From positions 310,001 to 374,000 of the forward strand of contig NGZR01000009.1 of the NCBI GenBank assembly GCA_002197995.1: a stretch of DNA of 64,000 nucleotides. Reading direction: 5' to 3'. This document shows positions 19,760 through 31,499 of the stretch, one piece after another (position 1 is the first letter of the stretch; each line of letters starts with the position of its first letter). The notes under the pieces are model-generated. The model saw only the letters and a list, made by a program, of their open reading frames with translations. It was not told the origin of the DNA and did not search any database. A program made the translations under genes and the position numbers. The stretch is from Gaeumannomyces sp. JS-464. Taxonomy: Eukaryota; Ascomycota; Sordariomycetes; Magnaporthales; Magnaporthaceae.

Positions 19760-22700
19760 CGGGATTCGTTTTGCTTTTGCATATCGACCACGTTTTTTAC
19801 TTTTTACTTTTCGGTTTCCTTTTCCAAATTTGGAAAGGCGGAATTAAAAACCCGAGGTTTAAAATCGTTTTACGGTTTTAATAAAACGACGGAAAAAACG
19901 TTATATAGTTAACTATATTTGGCCGGCAATTAAACTTTATAAGCAAAGCTTTTTACCCTTTTTACGATAGGCATACGAATATATATGGGTGCGAGTTTGC
20001 GCTTTTTTGCTTTAAATTGAAAGTTTTAAATAAACAGTTTAACGATTTATCCTTTTTGGTATTTTTAAAGTTGTCGTTTTTAGTTGTAATACCGGCGTTA
20101 AGCTTTTACTGTTTAAGCATAGTTCGTTCGCATATCGGTTTTAATCCGACGAATGTAATGCAACCTTTTTAGCATTTTTTAAACTTTAGTTTTTTTTGGG
20201 TTTGCTATAACCTTATATATGCGTGGGTTAAAATTATACAAAGCTTTAAAAGGGTTAACTTTAATAGTTTTGTGTTTCGCGTTATTATAAGCGAATTTGG
20301 CCTTATATAATACCGCTGCCTAGCCGAACCTTTTCCGGTTAATAAACGTTTGTAAATAATGCGTTAACGTTTAGTAAATACGCTTGGTTTGGCCGTCGGT
20401 TTAGGAATGGAACGTAATAAATAGCTAACGGGCGGATTAAAACGCTTTTTTATACTTAGTTTAAAAATAACTAGTAAGCAGCGAGTTTCGGTTATTTACG
20501 ATGCTTTTAAAGGTGCCGAATTGGCATTCGACGTGTTGCTATAGCATTTGGGCAAAAAAAAAAGCCGAGATTATTTTTCGCACGGGGATAAACTTAACGT
20601 ATTTAATAAAACGGACCACCATTATAAGTATTACATCGTACGTTTAACTTATAAACGTTAAATATTTTAATAGCCCCGTAATAAAATTTAAATTAATTTT
20701 TTAAAAAGGGCATTCGAATAATAAAAGTGGTTAAAGTTCGTTATAAGGTTTGTGTTTTAGCACTTTCGCTTTTTAGCATGTTTAATAAAAGCGGACGTAT
20801 TTCGCGATATTTTTATCCACATTTTCCTAATAAAATTTGCGCTTAATTAATTCCACCGTTTTATATATTCCGAAATGCTTTGCTCGGGGATTGTTATAGT
20901 ATTATGCTATAATTTGGGCTTAAAGTGCCCCTTAAACGGGAATTACCAAGCGTTTCCGGAAGTACAAAACTTCGTCCTCGTTTACATGGTATCCTTTATA
21001 GGGGTTTCGGCCTTTCCTAACCTTATCGCCCTTATAGGCGGCATTGTAGCCTTGCACGGCATCGCGACTTTACGCGGCATAGCGCTAATACGCCGCTTCG
21101 CTTTCCTCGGCGGCTTTGTAGCTTTGCACGGCATCGCGTTTTTGCACGGCATTATCTTTTTTTAACGGCGTTGTGCTTTTACACGGCATCGCTCCTTCCG
21201 GCGGCATCGCGGCTTTGCGCGGCATTGCTCTTTTTAACGGCATCGCGACTTTGCACGGCATCGCGACTTTGCACGGCATCGTTTATCCTAACGGCATTAC
21301 GGCTTCGCGTGGCATCGCCCTTTTCGACGGCATCGCGGTTGCACGCGGCTTTACGTTTTTGCGTGGCATCGCCTTTTTTAACGGCATTACGGCTTCGCGC
21401 GGCATCGCTTTTACGGGCGGGTTAATCTTTTAAAATCCCGGCACCGTCTTTTACCAAAGCACGCAATGCGATAACCTTTTGGTTTTGCGTTTGCAACCGT
21501 TTAACTAATTGGTATATTGCTCGGCCTGGTTTGTCGGCTTTAGCCGTTTCGTTTTTTATTAGTTCGATAATAACAAGGCGAAAAAGCAGTTGGTTATAAA
21601 TAACGTTTTTAGCTTTAAACTTTTTTACTAGCAGTTTTTTTTTGCCCGGGGCTAAACTGTCGCTAACCTTTTTAGGTTACCTTTTAGGCCAGGTTTTACC
21701 TGCCATTTTCGTTTTTTGCGCGAGTAAGGGCTGCGATAGGGATTTGTATGGCCATTTGTAGCTTAAGCCGTAAAAATTAGTTACTTTTGGCGACTTTTAA
21801 ACGTGCCCGCTTTAAGCGAAGTTTTAACGGTATTTGCTTTTCGTTTTTCCCTTTTATAAAAGCATCGACCCGGGATAAATAGTTTAAAAGGTCGACGTTA
21901 TAACTACTTCCTTTTAAGCGGGCGCGTTGCCTTTTTTTGCGGGTCGCGGCCCCGAATTGGAATTATTTTTGCAATTTGGATATATTATTTTATAATATTT
22001 GGGCAATTTTTTTTAATTATTAGTACAGCGATTTGTTAAGTTAATTTATTTGGCAAATGCGGCAGCAAATTTAATTTGGCCGCGAGTAATAGGACGACGT
22101 TTTCGTATATAATTTTTCCCTTTATATAATTTGGCCTTTTGAACAAACCATTCGCGGGGTTGGTTTTGCCCAACCTATGTTCGATATTAAAGTTAAACTA
22201 GGATAACCGGTATACTTATCGCGCTAGTTTGCTTCGAAAGTCTTTAACCGGGGCTTAAATTACTCCTTTTAACGTTTAATGGTCCGTTAAAACGGTAAAC
22301 ACCTTGGATGCGCTTTTTAAATACTAGCGCTAATATTTAAAAAACTTAATAATAGCTAATAATTCCTGCTATCCTATAGCCCACTTTTACTTTGCGTTTG
22401 TTAATTTGCGGGAGTAAAAGCCACGGGGTGTTATCGCCTATCCGTTAGTTAAAACAGGATGCCAAAAATGGTTTTGGTAAAAGCGTTCGTTTCCACTCGT
22501 GTTTTTCTAGTTGGGTTTTAATGCTTAAAAATTATCGCGTTTTTAAACGCCGTTTTAAGCCTTTCGAAAACTCGGGCTGCTGCGGGTGGCCAGTCGAACA
22601 TTCCTTTTTTTTTCCTATTTTAACTGCCTTTTAATAGCTCCGTTATCGGAGCGACTATTCGGGAATAGCCAAGGATAAATTTGCGGTAAAAGTTCGCGAA

Positions 22701-24200
22701 TTTTAGGAACATTTAAATATTTTTATAGGATTTTGGAAGTTGCTACTTTTAAATCGCTTTAATGCGCTTAGGGTTTATAAAAACACCTTTTCGAAATACG
22801 CGGAATTCCAAAAATTTAACGTGATTTTTAAAAAACTCGCATTTAAATTGCTTCGCGTATAGCTTATATAATCGAAGCTTATTTAGGATTTGCTTTATAT
22901 GCTGCTCGTGCTTTTTTTTTTATTTGGGAAAATATAATAATATCGTTAAGGTATATTACGCAAATGTAATCGATAAAGTTTGCCAATGCTCGGTATATAT
23001 AAGCTTAAAAGGTAAACGGGGCGTTAGTTAATCCGAATGGCATTACGGTATATTTAAACAGCTTATATTTAGTACGAAATGCTGTTTCCATTTGTTTTTT
23101 AATCGAATGCGAATATAATAATAAGCATCCCGCAAATCCAATTTGGAAAAACCATTTAGCTCCCGTTAGCTTATTTATTAAATTAAATATAAAGGGCAAT
23201 AGGTAGCGGTTTTTACGCGTAATCCGGTTTAAAGCTTAGTAATCGATATATAAGCGCAAAAATCCGTCTTTTTTAAGTACGAACAGCATTGGAAAGCCCG
23301 CGTTTGCTTTTAAAAGGGTAATTTTTTTTAACGCGAGGTTTTCCTTAAAGTACTTTTTTAATGCTGCTGTTTGCTTTTTTAAAGTTGGGTATAAGGCTTT
23401 TATAAAAAACTTAGCTCCCTTTTTTAATTTAATGGCATATTCGGCTTTTTTTAACAGCGGGAGCTTTTTCGCCTTTATATTGGAAAACACGTTGGCATAT
23501 GCCTATAATTAAAAGTCGAGCGGCTTTGTTAGCTTTTTTTCGTCTTCCTTGTTTAGCGCAAAACTGCCGGCTTATAAATGCTTAGTTAATAATAAGCGGC
23601 TATTATATGTCCTACTACCGCTTTTCGTAAGCTGGACTTAATATGCTAAGGACTTTACCGCTATAACGGCAGCCCATTTGCCTAGCTTAAGCATTTGGGC
23701 GGTATTAAACTCTTACGACTGGTTAGCATTAAACAGGTTAATACCTTTTCCCCGCCATCGTCGGGTATTTTAAAAAGATGTCCGGGGCGTTAGCGCTTTT
23801 TTTAAATAGCGTAAAAAAGCGCCGTAATATCCCGCTTTCGGCTTTTTTTATTTTGTGCTTTTAGCGTAATTTAATACGCCCCGTAGCACTTAATAAACGC
23901 GCTTTGCACGCCGATTAGCTCGGGTAATGGCATATATGCCTTTGGATTTTATGCTTCCGGACGAACTTATAATTTACTATATTAGCCGCTGCGCCCGTAT
24001 TAAGGTTTACCAGCACCTTGGTTAATCGCTTTATGGTTTGGACATTTATGCCCGTCCGAAATAAGTAACCATACCCCTTTATGTTTAAAATGTCGAAACC
24101 GCGAAGGTAAAAGTCATTTAGCGGCTAAACTCGTTTCCCGATTCGGAGTTCGAGTTGAATTGCGACCGGTAGTTTTCGTTTCGCGTTAAAGCGCGCTCGT
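19760..24200 (-). pseudogene. Gypsy1 pol: RT, RNase H, integrase
   Basis: RT is clearest at 23005-23490: FPMLFVLKKDGFLRLYIDY, then GAKWFFQIG, TAFRTKYKLFKYTVMPFGL and TNAPFTF, followed by the YLNDIIIFS block (family YLDDILIFS; the first catalytic Asp reads Asn). Integrase remains are at about 20200-20900, with TDGQTKRIY, AAVLYKAKFAYNNAKHKT and PFKALYNFNPRIY, the C-terminal half of Gypsy integrases. A Lys-rich stretch after it may be the chromodomain remnant. Between RNase H and integrase lies an 18-bp minisatellite. Many TAG/TAA stops and Asp-to-Asn changes fit RIP. Confidence 0.7.
21040..21418 (-). repeat. 18-bp minisatellite, 21 units, inside Gypsy1 pol
   Basis: Twenty-one head-to-tail units of the form GGCATCGCGNNTTTNCNC lie here. 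Twenty are 18 bp and one is 19 bp. On the minus strand (the element's sense strand) they read as hexapeptides AMPCKV/AMPRKA/AMPLKR. On + they read as GIATLH/GITASR. The 19-bp unit shifts the frame. Two adjacent units at about 21240-21275 are identical (GCATCGCGACTTTGCACG). The array sits where the RNase H-to-integrase linker should be. Confidence 0.9.
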
Positions 24201-24279
24201 TTTTATCACTATCGCTGGTAACGCGGTTGTAGTCGAATTTTTCGTCGTTAGGGTAATAAACGTCGATTGCTTTTACCTT

Positions 24280-25650
24280 TTTGGGTTTGGAATAGCAGTC
24301 GGCCGCCTAGTGGCTTAACTGTTCGCAATTGTTGCAATTGCCGGGCTTTTGGCCTAAGTGGTTTGGTTTTCCGGCCTTACCGTTATAGCTCGACGACTGT
24401 TTCGCTTAGGGCGTGCTAGGTTTGGAAAAACGAAAGTTTCCCGTTTTTTGGTCGTAACGGCGGGAGTCTTGCCGTTTCGAGTTAAAGCGGCGCGAATCGT
24501 CCCGTTTTTTATATCGGCGCTTTTCCCGCCGATTTAAGCGTTCGTTCTTATTGTCCCTTTTTTAGGCTTAATACCCGGATGTTCGTTACCCTCGATGGGA
24601 TTTTTAATAAGGACGATAATCGGACGTTTTTGCGTTGGATTTGCTTTTTTTTACGGCCCACTTCCTTTCCGCGGCATTAGCGACGTCCCGGGAAATGTCC
24701 TAATTAGTTTGCGCGTTTACCACCAATTTATCTTATAGCCAATCTTGCAAGTAAAAGGAAAACTTTTTTAATAATCGAAATAGCTATTAAAAGTCCGTTT
24801 ATAAGGTTTTAAGTTCGATTTTTTAAGTTAATATTTGCCATTTGGTTAGGAATAATACCGGAAAATCGTAATATTTTTAATTATAGCTGCTTATAAGTAA
24901 TTTAGCTTTAGTGGATTTAAATGGTTAGGTTTATTCGTCCTTTTTCCAAATAATTAACGAAATTAGTCCACGTTTATTACTAGGATTACGTAAACCCGTA
25001 TAACCCTTTCGTATAAGTTTTTTATTTATAGTTATTTTATAATGCAATTAAGGCATTGCCTAAATAATTTGCATTTATTTAAAAATTTTGTTATATAGCG
25101 CGTTTTTTTTCGCTAATGCTTTGGATTTAATTCCGGATTTTCGAAAAGGAAGCGTAAAGTTTTAAGGTTTTACGCTATATTTTGGAAGTTTCGTATAGCG
25201 GGTAAAAAGTGTGTAATTTTTATCCTTAACGAAAAGGACTTTTTTAAAAAGGTTGGCAAATTGTAAACTGCCGTTTCGAAAGTTTTGCGTGCTGCGGCTG
25301 CGGTTTTTCAAGGAATGTAAACGCCGGTCCGCTAAAAGTTCCCGTTCTTCCCTGCCCCGGTAGTTGTAATGTAATGCCCCGAAGCGCGGGATTCCACGCG
25401 TCGGGTGGAACGCGAAAAGCTACGAAAACGAGGCTAATTGCGTTTTAAAAAGCGGGCTTTACGCGTGGTTAGCTTTTTTTAACGGTGCTCCCGATAGCGT
25501 TTTTCTTTATGCCTATATTTCGGTGGCCCGTAAGTTTAACGCGATCGTTTCGCGGCTTTTAACGAAATTAAGTCGCGACGGTCGCTATAAACTTGGTTAT
25601 CGTCGGTTTCGTTACAAACGTGGTCGTTTTCGAAGGTGTCGTTTTAGCTC
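24280..25650 (-). pseudogene. Gypsy1 gag with zinc knuckle
   Basis: The minus-strand reading includes DVANAAERKWAVKKSKSNAK and a Lys/Arg/Ser-rich linker, then the knuckle CNNCEQLSH*AADC at 24295-24336 (C-X2-C-X4-H-X4-C intact; the stop is TAG for Trp TGG). DCYSKPKKVKAIDVYYPND follows. Knuckles of this type bind the element RNA during particle assembly. The N-terminal capsid part is too degraded to define a start. Confidence 0.6.
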
Positions 25651-25869
25651 GACTTTTTTAACAGGGAGGTGAGCGGATTCGAGGCGTAATTTCGCTTTCG
25701 AAAGCCACGATGCATTTAGTTTATAAGGTTTTCCAAAGCGTAATTGCCTTTTTGCTTAAAGAGGTTTCGAAATCCTTCCTCGAGCTTTAAAGGAATCGGG
25801 TTAACGACGTGCCGTTTGCGAGCGAGTAGTGGGTCGCGTTAAAACACGGGGCAACGGCTTTCCCTAGGT

Positions 25870-26042
25870 TGCTATTAAAGGTGGCCTGGAATTACGTGGG
25901 TGGCAATTGGTGCCCCACAGCTTTAAACCTATGCACTGGCCCTGGTATTTTGGCCTGCGCGCGCCCTAACCCGCGATCTAGTAAAGTAGCTAAAAAATAA
26001 TTACCAATTACTTCGGGTGCCTGTTATCGCGCATTTCCATTA
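25870..26042 (+). repeat. Copia1 5' LTR
   Basis: Matches the 3' LTR along its length (gtgg-caa-tggtgc, gccctggtattttggc, cttcgggtgcc). It begins TG and ends TTA, where the Copia2 copy ends TCA (C-to-T). Confidence 0.8.
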
Positions 26043-26054
26043 GGTTATAAGCCC
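26043..26054 (+). promoter_or_regulatory. Copia1 primer-binding site (half-tRNA type)
   Basis: GGTTATAAGCCC directly follows the 5' LTR. It resembles the Drosophila copia site GGTTATGGGCCC, which pairs with the anticodon-loop fragment of initiator tRNA-Met. The two differences are G-to-A. The same 12-mer follows the 5' LTR of the gag-only element at 34257. Confidence 0.6.
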
Positions 26055-26279
26055 TCGCGCCACCGTTAACGATATTTTTACCTGATTAGGAAAGATTAAC
26101 GGTGCACGAGTTGTTTCCCGTTGCTTGCGTTTTCCCGCCGTGGATTACGGGCGAGGCGCAGCAGTTAAAAAACCGTTAAACGACAATTAACAAGGCCGCG
26201 TTCGGCGCCGATTAGCAACTATAATAAAGCAATAACGATAACCTTTTTAGCGTTTAAAAGCACCATTTCCCTTGCAATC

Positions 26280-27450
26280 CAACGCTTTTATACGCGTTAA
26301 AAGTGCCAACAAAATCGCCAAAATGGCGGAATACCGCGAAGTCGCAATGAAGGTTCCGAACTTGCTAAAGCCTTTTAACCTGAAAATATAAAAGCGCACT
26401 ATCCGGGTGCATTTAACCGCTTCCCGTAATATTTCCTTTATATTTGCTAACCTTCCGGCTAAACCGGCTGGAGCGGAAAACTACGAAGCTGTACAGTTAT
26501 AGGCTTTTAGGAGGATATTAACATGGTATTGCATCCGTAATAATATCGAAAAGGTAACCACGGACTTGGAAAAGGCCGGCTAAAACCGCCTTAAAAACGA
26601 CGAGGATTAAAACCTAAAGGCTTTTTAAAACAAGGTAGTTAGCACCATTGGAATTACCGCTAACGGTTGTTTCGACGCCTTAATTAACGAACATTATACA
26701 ATTTCGGTGGAAAAGTTTAACGGTAACGTTAAAAAGTATACGGACCGCTGGCTACAAATAAAGCAAGCCTTAAATTAAGCCAATATTAACATTCCGAATC
26801 GGATACTTATAAAGAGCCTCGTTAACGGCTTAGCGCCACTTACCCTTTTACGGTAGCTATAGCTTTAAGGAGTTGTAAAGGCGAGCGCCGCATTCCCGTT
26901 AATTTCATTTCGAAAGTGCTCGAAAACACGGCGGTTATAAAGGCTTTAAAGTCGAGGGCTATAACTAACACTAACAAAAAGCCGGAGGGATTTTAAAAGC
27001 CGAAGCCTTGCAATAAAAAGGGTTGCACTATCGTTTCGCGTGCTCCTTACCACAAAAATGCGGTAAACATTACAAAAGCGGTAACGACAACTGCTAACTT
27101 TTACACCCTAAGCTCGAGGAAGCTTAAAAGGCCAAATATCCGGAGCGGCGCTTTTAGCGAGGTAATAAGGCAGCTAACGAGGCTATAACCAACCCGAGGG
27201 CTGCCGACCATACTGGTGGTATGCCGGTTAATCGGGCAGTGCCAGCCAATATAACATGGCCAATACCGCTTTAAGTAATGTTAACAGTGCCCGTAACGCC
27301 GTAATAATCGATTCCGGCTCGTTTAAGCACCACTTTAACGATCGCAAGTGGTTCACCTCGCTAAAAAAGCGCGAGGTCCCCTATAACGCTACCACGGCTA
27401 ACGGCGGCGCCCAAGTTTCCGTTAAAAAAAGCACCGTCGAAATGCATTAG
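26280..27450 (+). pseudogene. Copia1 gag and protease region
   Basis: The gag trace has a zinc-knuckle variant near 27055-27110 (CGKHYKSGNDNC followed by LLHPKLEEA). A protease-like open stretch from 27256 contains VIIDSGSFKHHFND, where DSG is the aspartic-protease active site of Copia elements. Several TAG/TAA stops occur. The gag start is not resolved. Confidence 0.65.
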
Positions 27451-27769
27451 CGTAAAGCGGGCGTTACTACAGTTACTTTACAAGCAATTTTTACGCCTAA
27501 GTCCCTTTTTAACCTTTTTAGCCTTAGCAAAATGCGCAAAGCAAGCTTAAAAAACGATTAAACCGATTACTTCGTAACGCCCGACGACAAGTGGTTGGGT
27601 AATTACCAAATTAATAATAACGTACTAATTGCTAACGTTAACGTGCCCGCAAGCGCGCCCCCGGGCCTTGTAGCTTTAGGCAACGCACTTAACGAAGGAA
27701 ACCGACCAACGGAAGCTAACGCACCGACCACGACAAACGCCCGGTGCTTTACGTAATAATGCATCGGCG

Positions 27770-30700
27770 TTTAATGCATGCTAATAAGGAAGCGGTAATA
27801 ACGGCTTGCCGCGCTGCAAGTATTAAAGTTAGCTACTTCGAGGCATTAAAACATACCTGTAACGGTTGTTTGGAAAGCAAAACGACCTAAATTATCGGCA
27901 ATCGTTACTTTTACCGCACTACCCGCCTTTTAAGCCGTATTTACATAAATACATTAACCATTTCGCCTATTTATACGGCGGATATAATTACGCCGTTTAT
28001 ATTACTAATAAGGCAATTACTTTTAGCTAGGTGATTTTTGCAATTAGCAAAGCTAGCACGGAGATTTTTACGAAGGTTTGTAATTGGATTAGCTATATTA
28101 AACTCTAGTTAAGCATTAAAATATAAGCAATCCATACGGACGGTAGCACGGAGTTTAACCCGGAAAAGCTAAAAGCTTATTGCATTATTTAAAGCAAAGC
28201 CTGCGAAATTAGCCCGGCGCGATGCCCGGAAATAAACAGCATCGTTAAACGTGCTAACCGTATTATATTTAACGCGGCTCGCACCGGGATTAACGCTAAC
28301 GGCTTGCATAAGAAATACTGGGTATATGCTTTGCAAGCAGCGAAAAGGGTGTTAAACTACACCCCAATACAGCTTTTAGCGGTAAGGAAAGCCCGCACGA
28401 GGCGTGGGTAAAAGCAATCGGCCTTAACGAGGAGTATTACCAACCACCAATCCGTACCTTCCGCACTTGGGGCGCGGTCGCCTAAGTGCTAATTAAAAAC
28501 GGCAAACAGGCTAAAGCTAACAAAATAGCCTTTAAGGTAAAAGGCCGGCTTATAGGCTGGGAAAGCCTCCATAACGAAATCCTGCTAGTTAAGCCGGATG
28601 GTACTAACAAGGTTTTCCGTTACCGTAACGCACGGATTAACGAGGGCGTTGGTAAACGCCGAAAGTCGCCTTATAACTTTGTTAAAAAGGCGATTACTAC
28701 TAATGCGGTTAACGAAGCCGTTGTTAAAAACCTTTACTTTACAATAGGCATTTGGGTTTACAATACTGGCCCAACTATTAATTCCACCGATAGTAACGAT
28801 GGTAACACCGGTGCTAGTGAATTAGCGATATTGCCGGCCCCGGAAGTATAACGATTTATCGCTTACGGAAAAAACCGGGGAAACCGAAGCGGAGGACGAG
28901 GAGCTTGCCGTTGCAAAGCTTAAAAAGCTTAAAAAGCCCGCCGGCCCGGGCATGCTAACACCCGAAAGAACTTCCGAGCTCGGCAACAAGGCGGTTACGG
29001 TGCCCGCAGCGCCTAAAAAAAGGACCTGCAAAAAGCGGCCGCCGCCCCCGCCGAGTAACCGGCGATTAAAGGAGCGCTTAACGGCCCTAAGCATTATAAA
29101 ATCCTAACACCAAAAACTTGCAAAAAAAGGAAGCTTGCGGAGGCATTTATAACGGCTCGTTTCGAGCTTAAAATATTAAAAAGGTGGCGGAAAAAGATCC
29201 GGGTAACCCTAAAAGCGCCGGAAACGACGAAAGCTTTTACAGCCTTAATACGAATATTAAAACTGCCGAGGAAACTGCCCGAAAAACGGGTTTTGCACTC
29301 GTTAACATTACGTACCCGGATAACGATATCGTTTTACCCTAAAAGATCGGCGGCTTTAAAATCCCCAACCTCGCGCTTTTCGGCGTTGCCACGGTGCCGG
29401 GAACACCGTATATTCCGGCCTATTATTACGACGCGGTAAAACACGAAACCGAATACGAGCGATACTATAAGCTAGCAATGCAAAAGCAAATTAATACGTT
29501 GCTTAAAAAAGGCACGTAAGTGCTGGAAAAATTGCCCCCGGGCGCTAAAGCACTGCCGGGCAAATGGGTATACGTGCTTAAGCTAACGCTTAACGGCGCT
29601 TTTAAAAAAATCAAAACGCGTTAGGTCGTTTGCGGCAATTACGACGATATTTCGGGCGAGGATAAGGCTGTAACGTACGCGGTAATCGCCTATGCAGCAT
29701 TTACAAGGGTGTTTTTTATGCTTATGGCCGTTAACGATTTTAAATGCCGCTAGTTCGACTTCGTGGCTGCTATTTTAGCGCTATCGTACCTGGTAACGTT
29801 ATGGTATACGTATAGCAACTTTAAAGCATTTCGGTTAGGCAAAAAAGCTACTATTACCGTTTAAAAAAAGCATTTTACGGCTTTCGCAAATCGCTTTTAT
29901 GGTGGTATTAAACGATCATTTCGGAGTTTAAAGCATTTAGCTTTAAGCCGATTTATTAAAACGTTTGCTTTTATTGCAAAAAGGAAACGGGCGTTATACT
30001 ATTGCTTTACGTAAACGATTTTTAAATTGCCGCTTGTACGGTTACGGAAATTAAAGCCATCGTTAACGAGGTGGGTAGCCGGTTCGAAATAACCGTTTTA
30101 AGTAACGCAAAAACGTTCCTCGATATGCAGGTTGTAAAAAATCGCTAGCGGAGGATTGTAAGCCTTTACTAACGCGATTATATTAACAAAATTATTACTA
30201 AATACGAACGGGAGGACTTTAAAGTAGTAAAAACGCCTTGGCCTTTTAGCTTTGTAATGCCGATTACTTGGGACCCTTTCCCGCACGAGGAGGTTTTGCG
30301 CTACCAGTCGGAAATAGCGAGTATTAGTTACCTCGCTAGCATTACTCGCCCTAATATTACGTATACCGAAAAAGGTTGCAAAAGGTTAACGCTAATCCCG
30401 GTAACGAGCATTTGGCACTGTTAAAGCACTTTTAGCGTTATATTATTAGCATTAAAAAGCTCGCGTTTACCTTTAATGAGCCTACTTACAGCGCCGAACG
30501 ATGGGCTTAAAAGCTTACGGAAATGCCTCGTTCGCTAACTGCCTCCGTACGAAGGCATTTACAAGCGGCGTAATCGTTATGTTAGCGGGGTTTGTTTATT
30601 GGCAATTAAAAAGCAAACTTTTGTAACGACGTCGATAACGAAAGCGAAATTCGTTAACCTTTTGCCAACGGGCCGGGCTTTACTTTGGATTAAAAGCATT

Positions 30701-30990
30701 TTAAAGGAAATTAAATACTTTTAGCGAAAACTTTCGTAATGCATACGGACAGCGCTAACGCTTAAACGACGGTGCTAAACCCGTTGGAATTAGCCCGCAC
30801 CCGCATAATCGACTTTCGTTACAAGTGGGTAATCGATGCTGTAAAACGTTAACTTTTCACTTTTAAGCTAATTGGCACGGCCAATATAAAGGCGGACGGT
30901 TTTACAAAAGGCTTAACGGCGAAAGGATAGGCGAAGTTTGTTGTTTAGCTGGGAATGCAGCAAATGCCGCAATAAACGGCTTACAGGAAA
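27770..30990 (+). pseudogene. Copia1 integrase, reverse transcriptase and RNase H
   Basis: The integrase zinc region keeps CNGCLESKT. The core has HTDGSTEFNPEKLKAYC, then EISPARCPE, ANRIIFNAARTG and YTP (third acid region). A hydrophilic linker at 28486-28851 is open for 121 codons. RT shows INTLLKKGTW, VYVLKLTLNG, the polymerase block LLYVNDF (family YVDD, Asp to Asn) and FEITVLSNAKTFLDMQV. RNase H ends with NPLELARTRIIDFRYKWVID and the Copia tail NIKADGFTKGL. It would make and insert element cDNA. Stops are TAG/TAA plus rare frame shifts. Confidence 0.78.
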
Positions 30991-31076
30991 ACCAGGGAAA
31001 CACTACGAATTTAAAGGGTTACTACGTAAATGCGTGCTCGTAATGCTTTTAAAGCCGTTGCATGGCTTACGAGGGG

Positions 31077-31241
31077 TGTTAAAAGTGGCTTAAGTTACGT
31101 GGGTAGCAACTGGTGCCTCCAGCTTTAGGCTTATGCATTAGCCCTGGTATTTTGGCTTGCGCGCCTTAGCCCGCGATCCAGTAAAGTAGCTAAGGAACAA
31201 TTACCAATTACTTCGGGTGCCTATTATCGCGCACTTTATTA
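31077..31241 (+). repeat. Copia1 3' LTR
   Basis: Begins TGTTAAAAGTGG and matches 25870-26042 and the complement of 60953-61122. The exact right end is uncertain by a few bases. Confidence 0.78.
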
Positions 31242-31499
31242 TATGTCGAAAAATGGCGCGCGCGAAGCGCGCTTTGGGCTGCGAGGTGCAAGCTTTCCTT
31301 TTAGCTGGCAATAGGCACCTTAAAACCTTTGCCAGCCTTTTTTATCGAACGTTTTGGTAACCTTCCTCGAATTTACAATTTTTGCATTGCGCTATTAGTG
31401 CACACTGCCAAATTGCATACAAATCTTTAACACCGCCAATTAGCGACCCTAACACTAATAACCACGCCCGCTAACGGCGCTGGCGACGGCAACATGCCG

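Larger units (their letters stand above)
19716..25869 (-). mobile_element. Ty3/Gypsy element (Gypsy1), boundaries approximate
   Basis: The minus strand holds gag with a CCHC knuckle, RT, an RNase H region, the integrase and a basic C-terminal part, in Gypsy order. No LTR pair could be found: the left side meets the Fot1-like insertion and the right side meets the Copia1 5' LTR at 25870, so the stated ends are limits only. Stops are almost all TAG/TAA. Confidence 0.72.
25870..31241 (+). mobile_element. Ty1/Copia element (Copia1), about 5.4 kb, with two LTRs
   Basis: A 5' LTR and 3' LTR of about 170 bp, a primer site, gag, protease, integrase, RT and RNase H stand in Copia order (integrase before RT). 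A closely related second copy starts at 60953. Flanking 5-mers TAGGT and TATGT differ by one base, so a target duplication is uncertain. Confidence 0.85.

Noticed and set aside
21040..21418. Possible CRISPR array
   Set aside because: The 18-bp units abut with no spacers, and the context is a eukaryotic retrotransposon.
21171..21433. Leu/Ala/Ser-rich and Gly/Ile-rich open frames on +
   Set aside because: Produced by the 18-bp minisatellite, which is free of stops in several frames; not evidence of a gene.
28822..29094. 90-codon open frame on - in Copia1
   Set aside because: It overlaps the Copia linker on + and matches it as complement only.
25865..31246. 5-bp target duplication of Copia1 (TAGGT/TATGT)
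   Set aside because: One mismatch is not of the RIP type and the right LTR end is uncertain, so not claimed.
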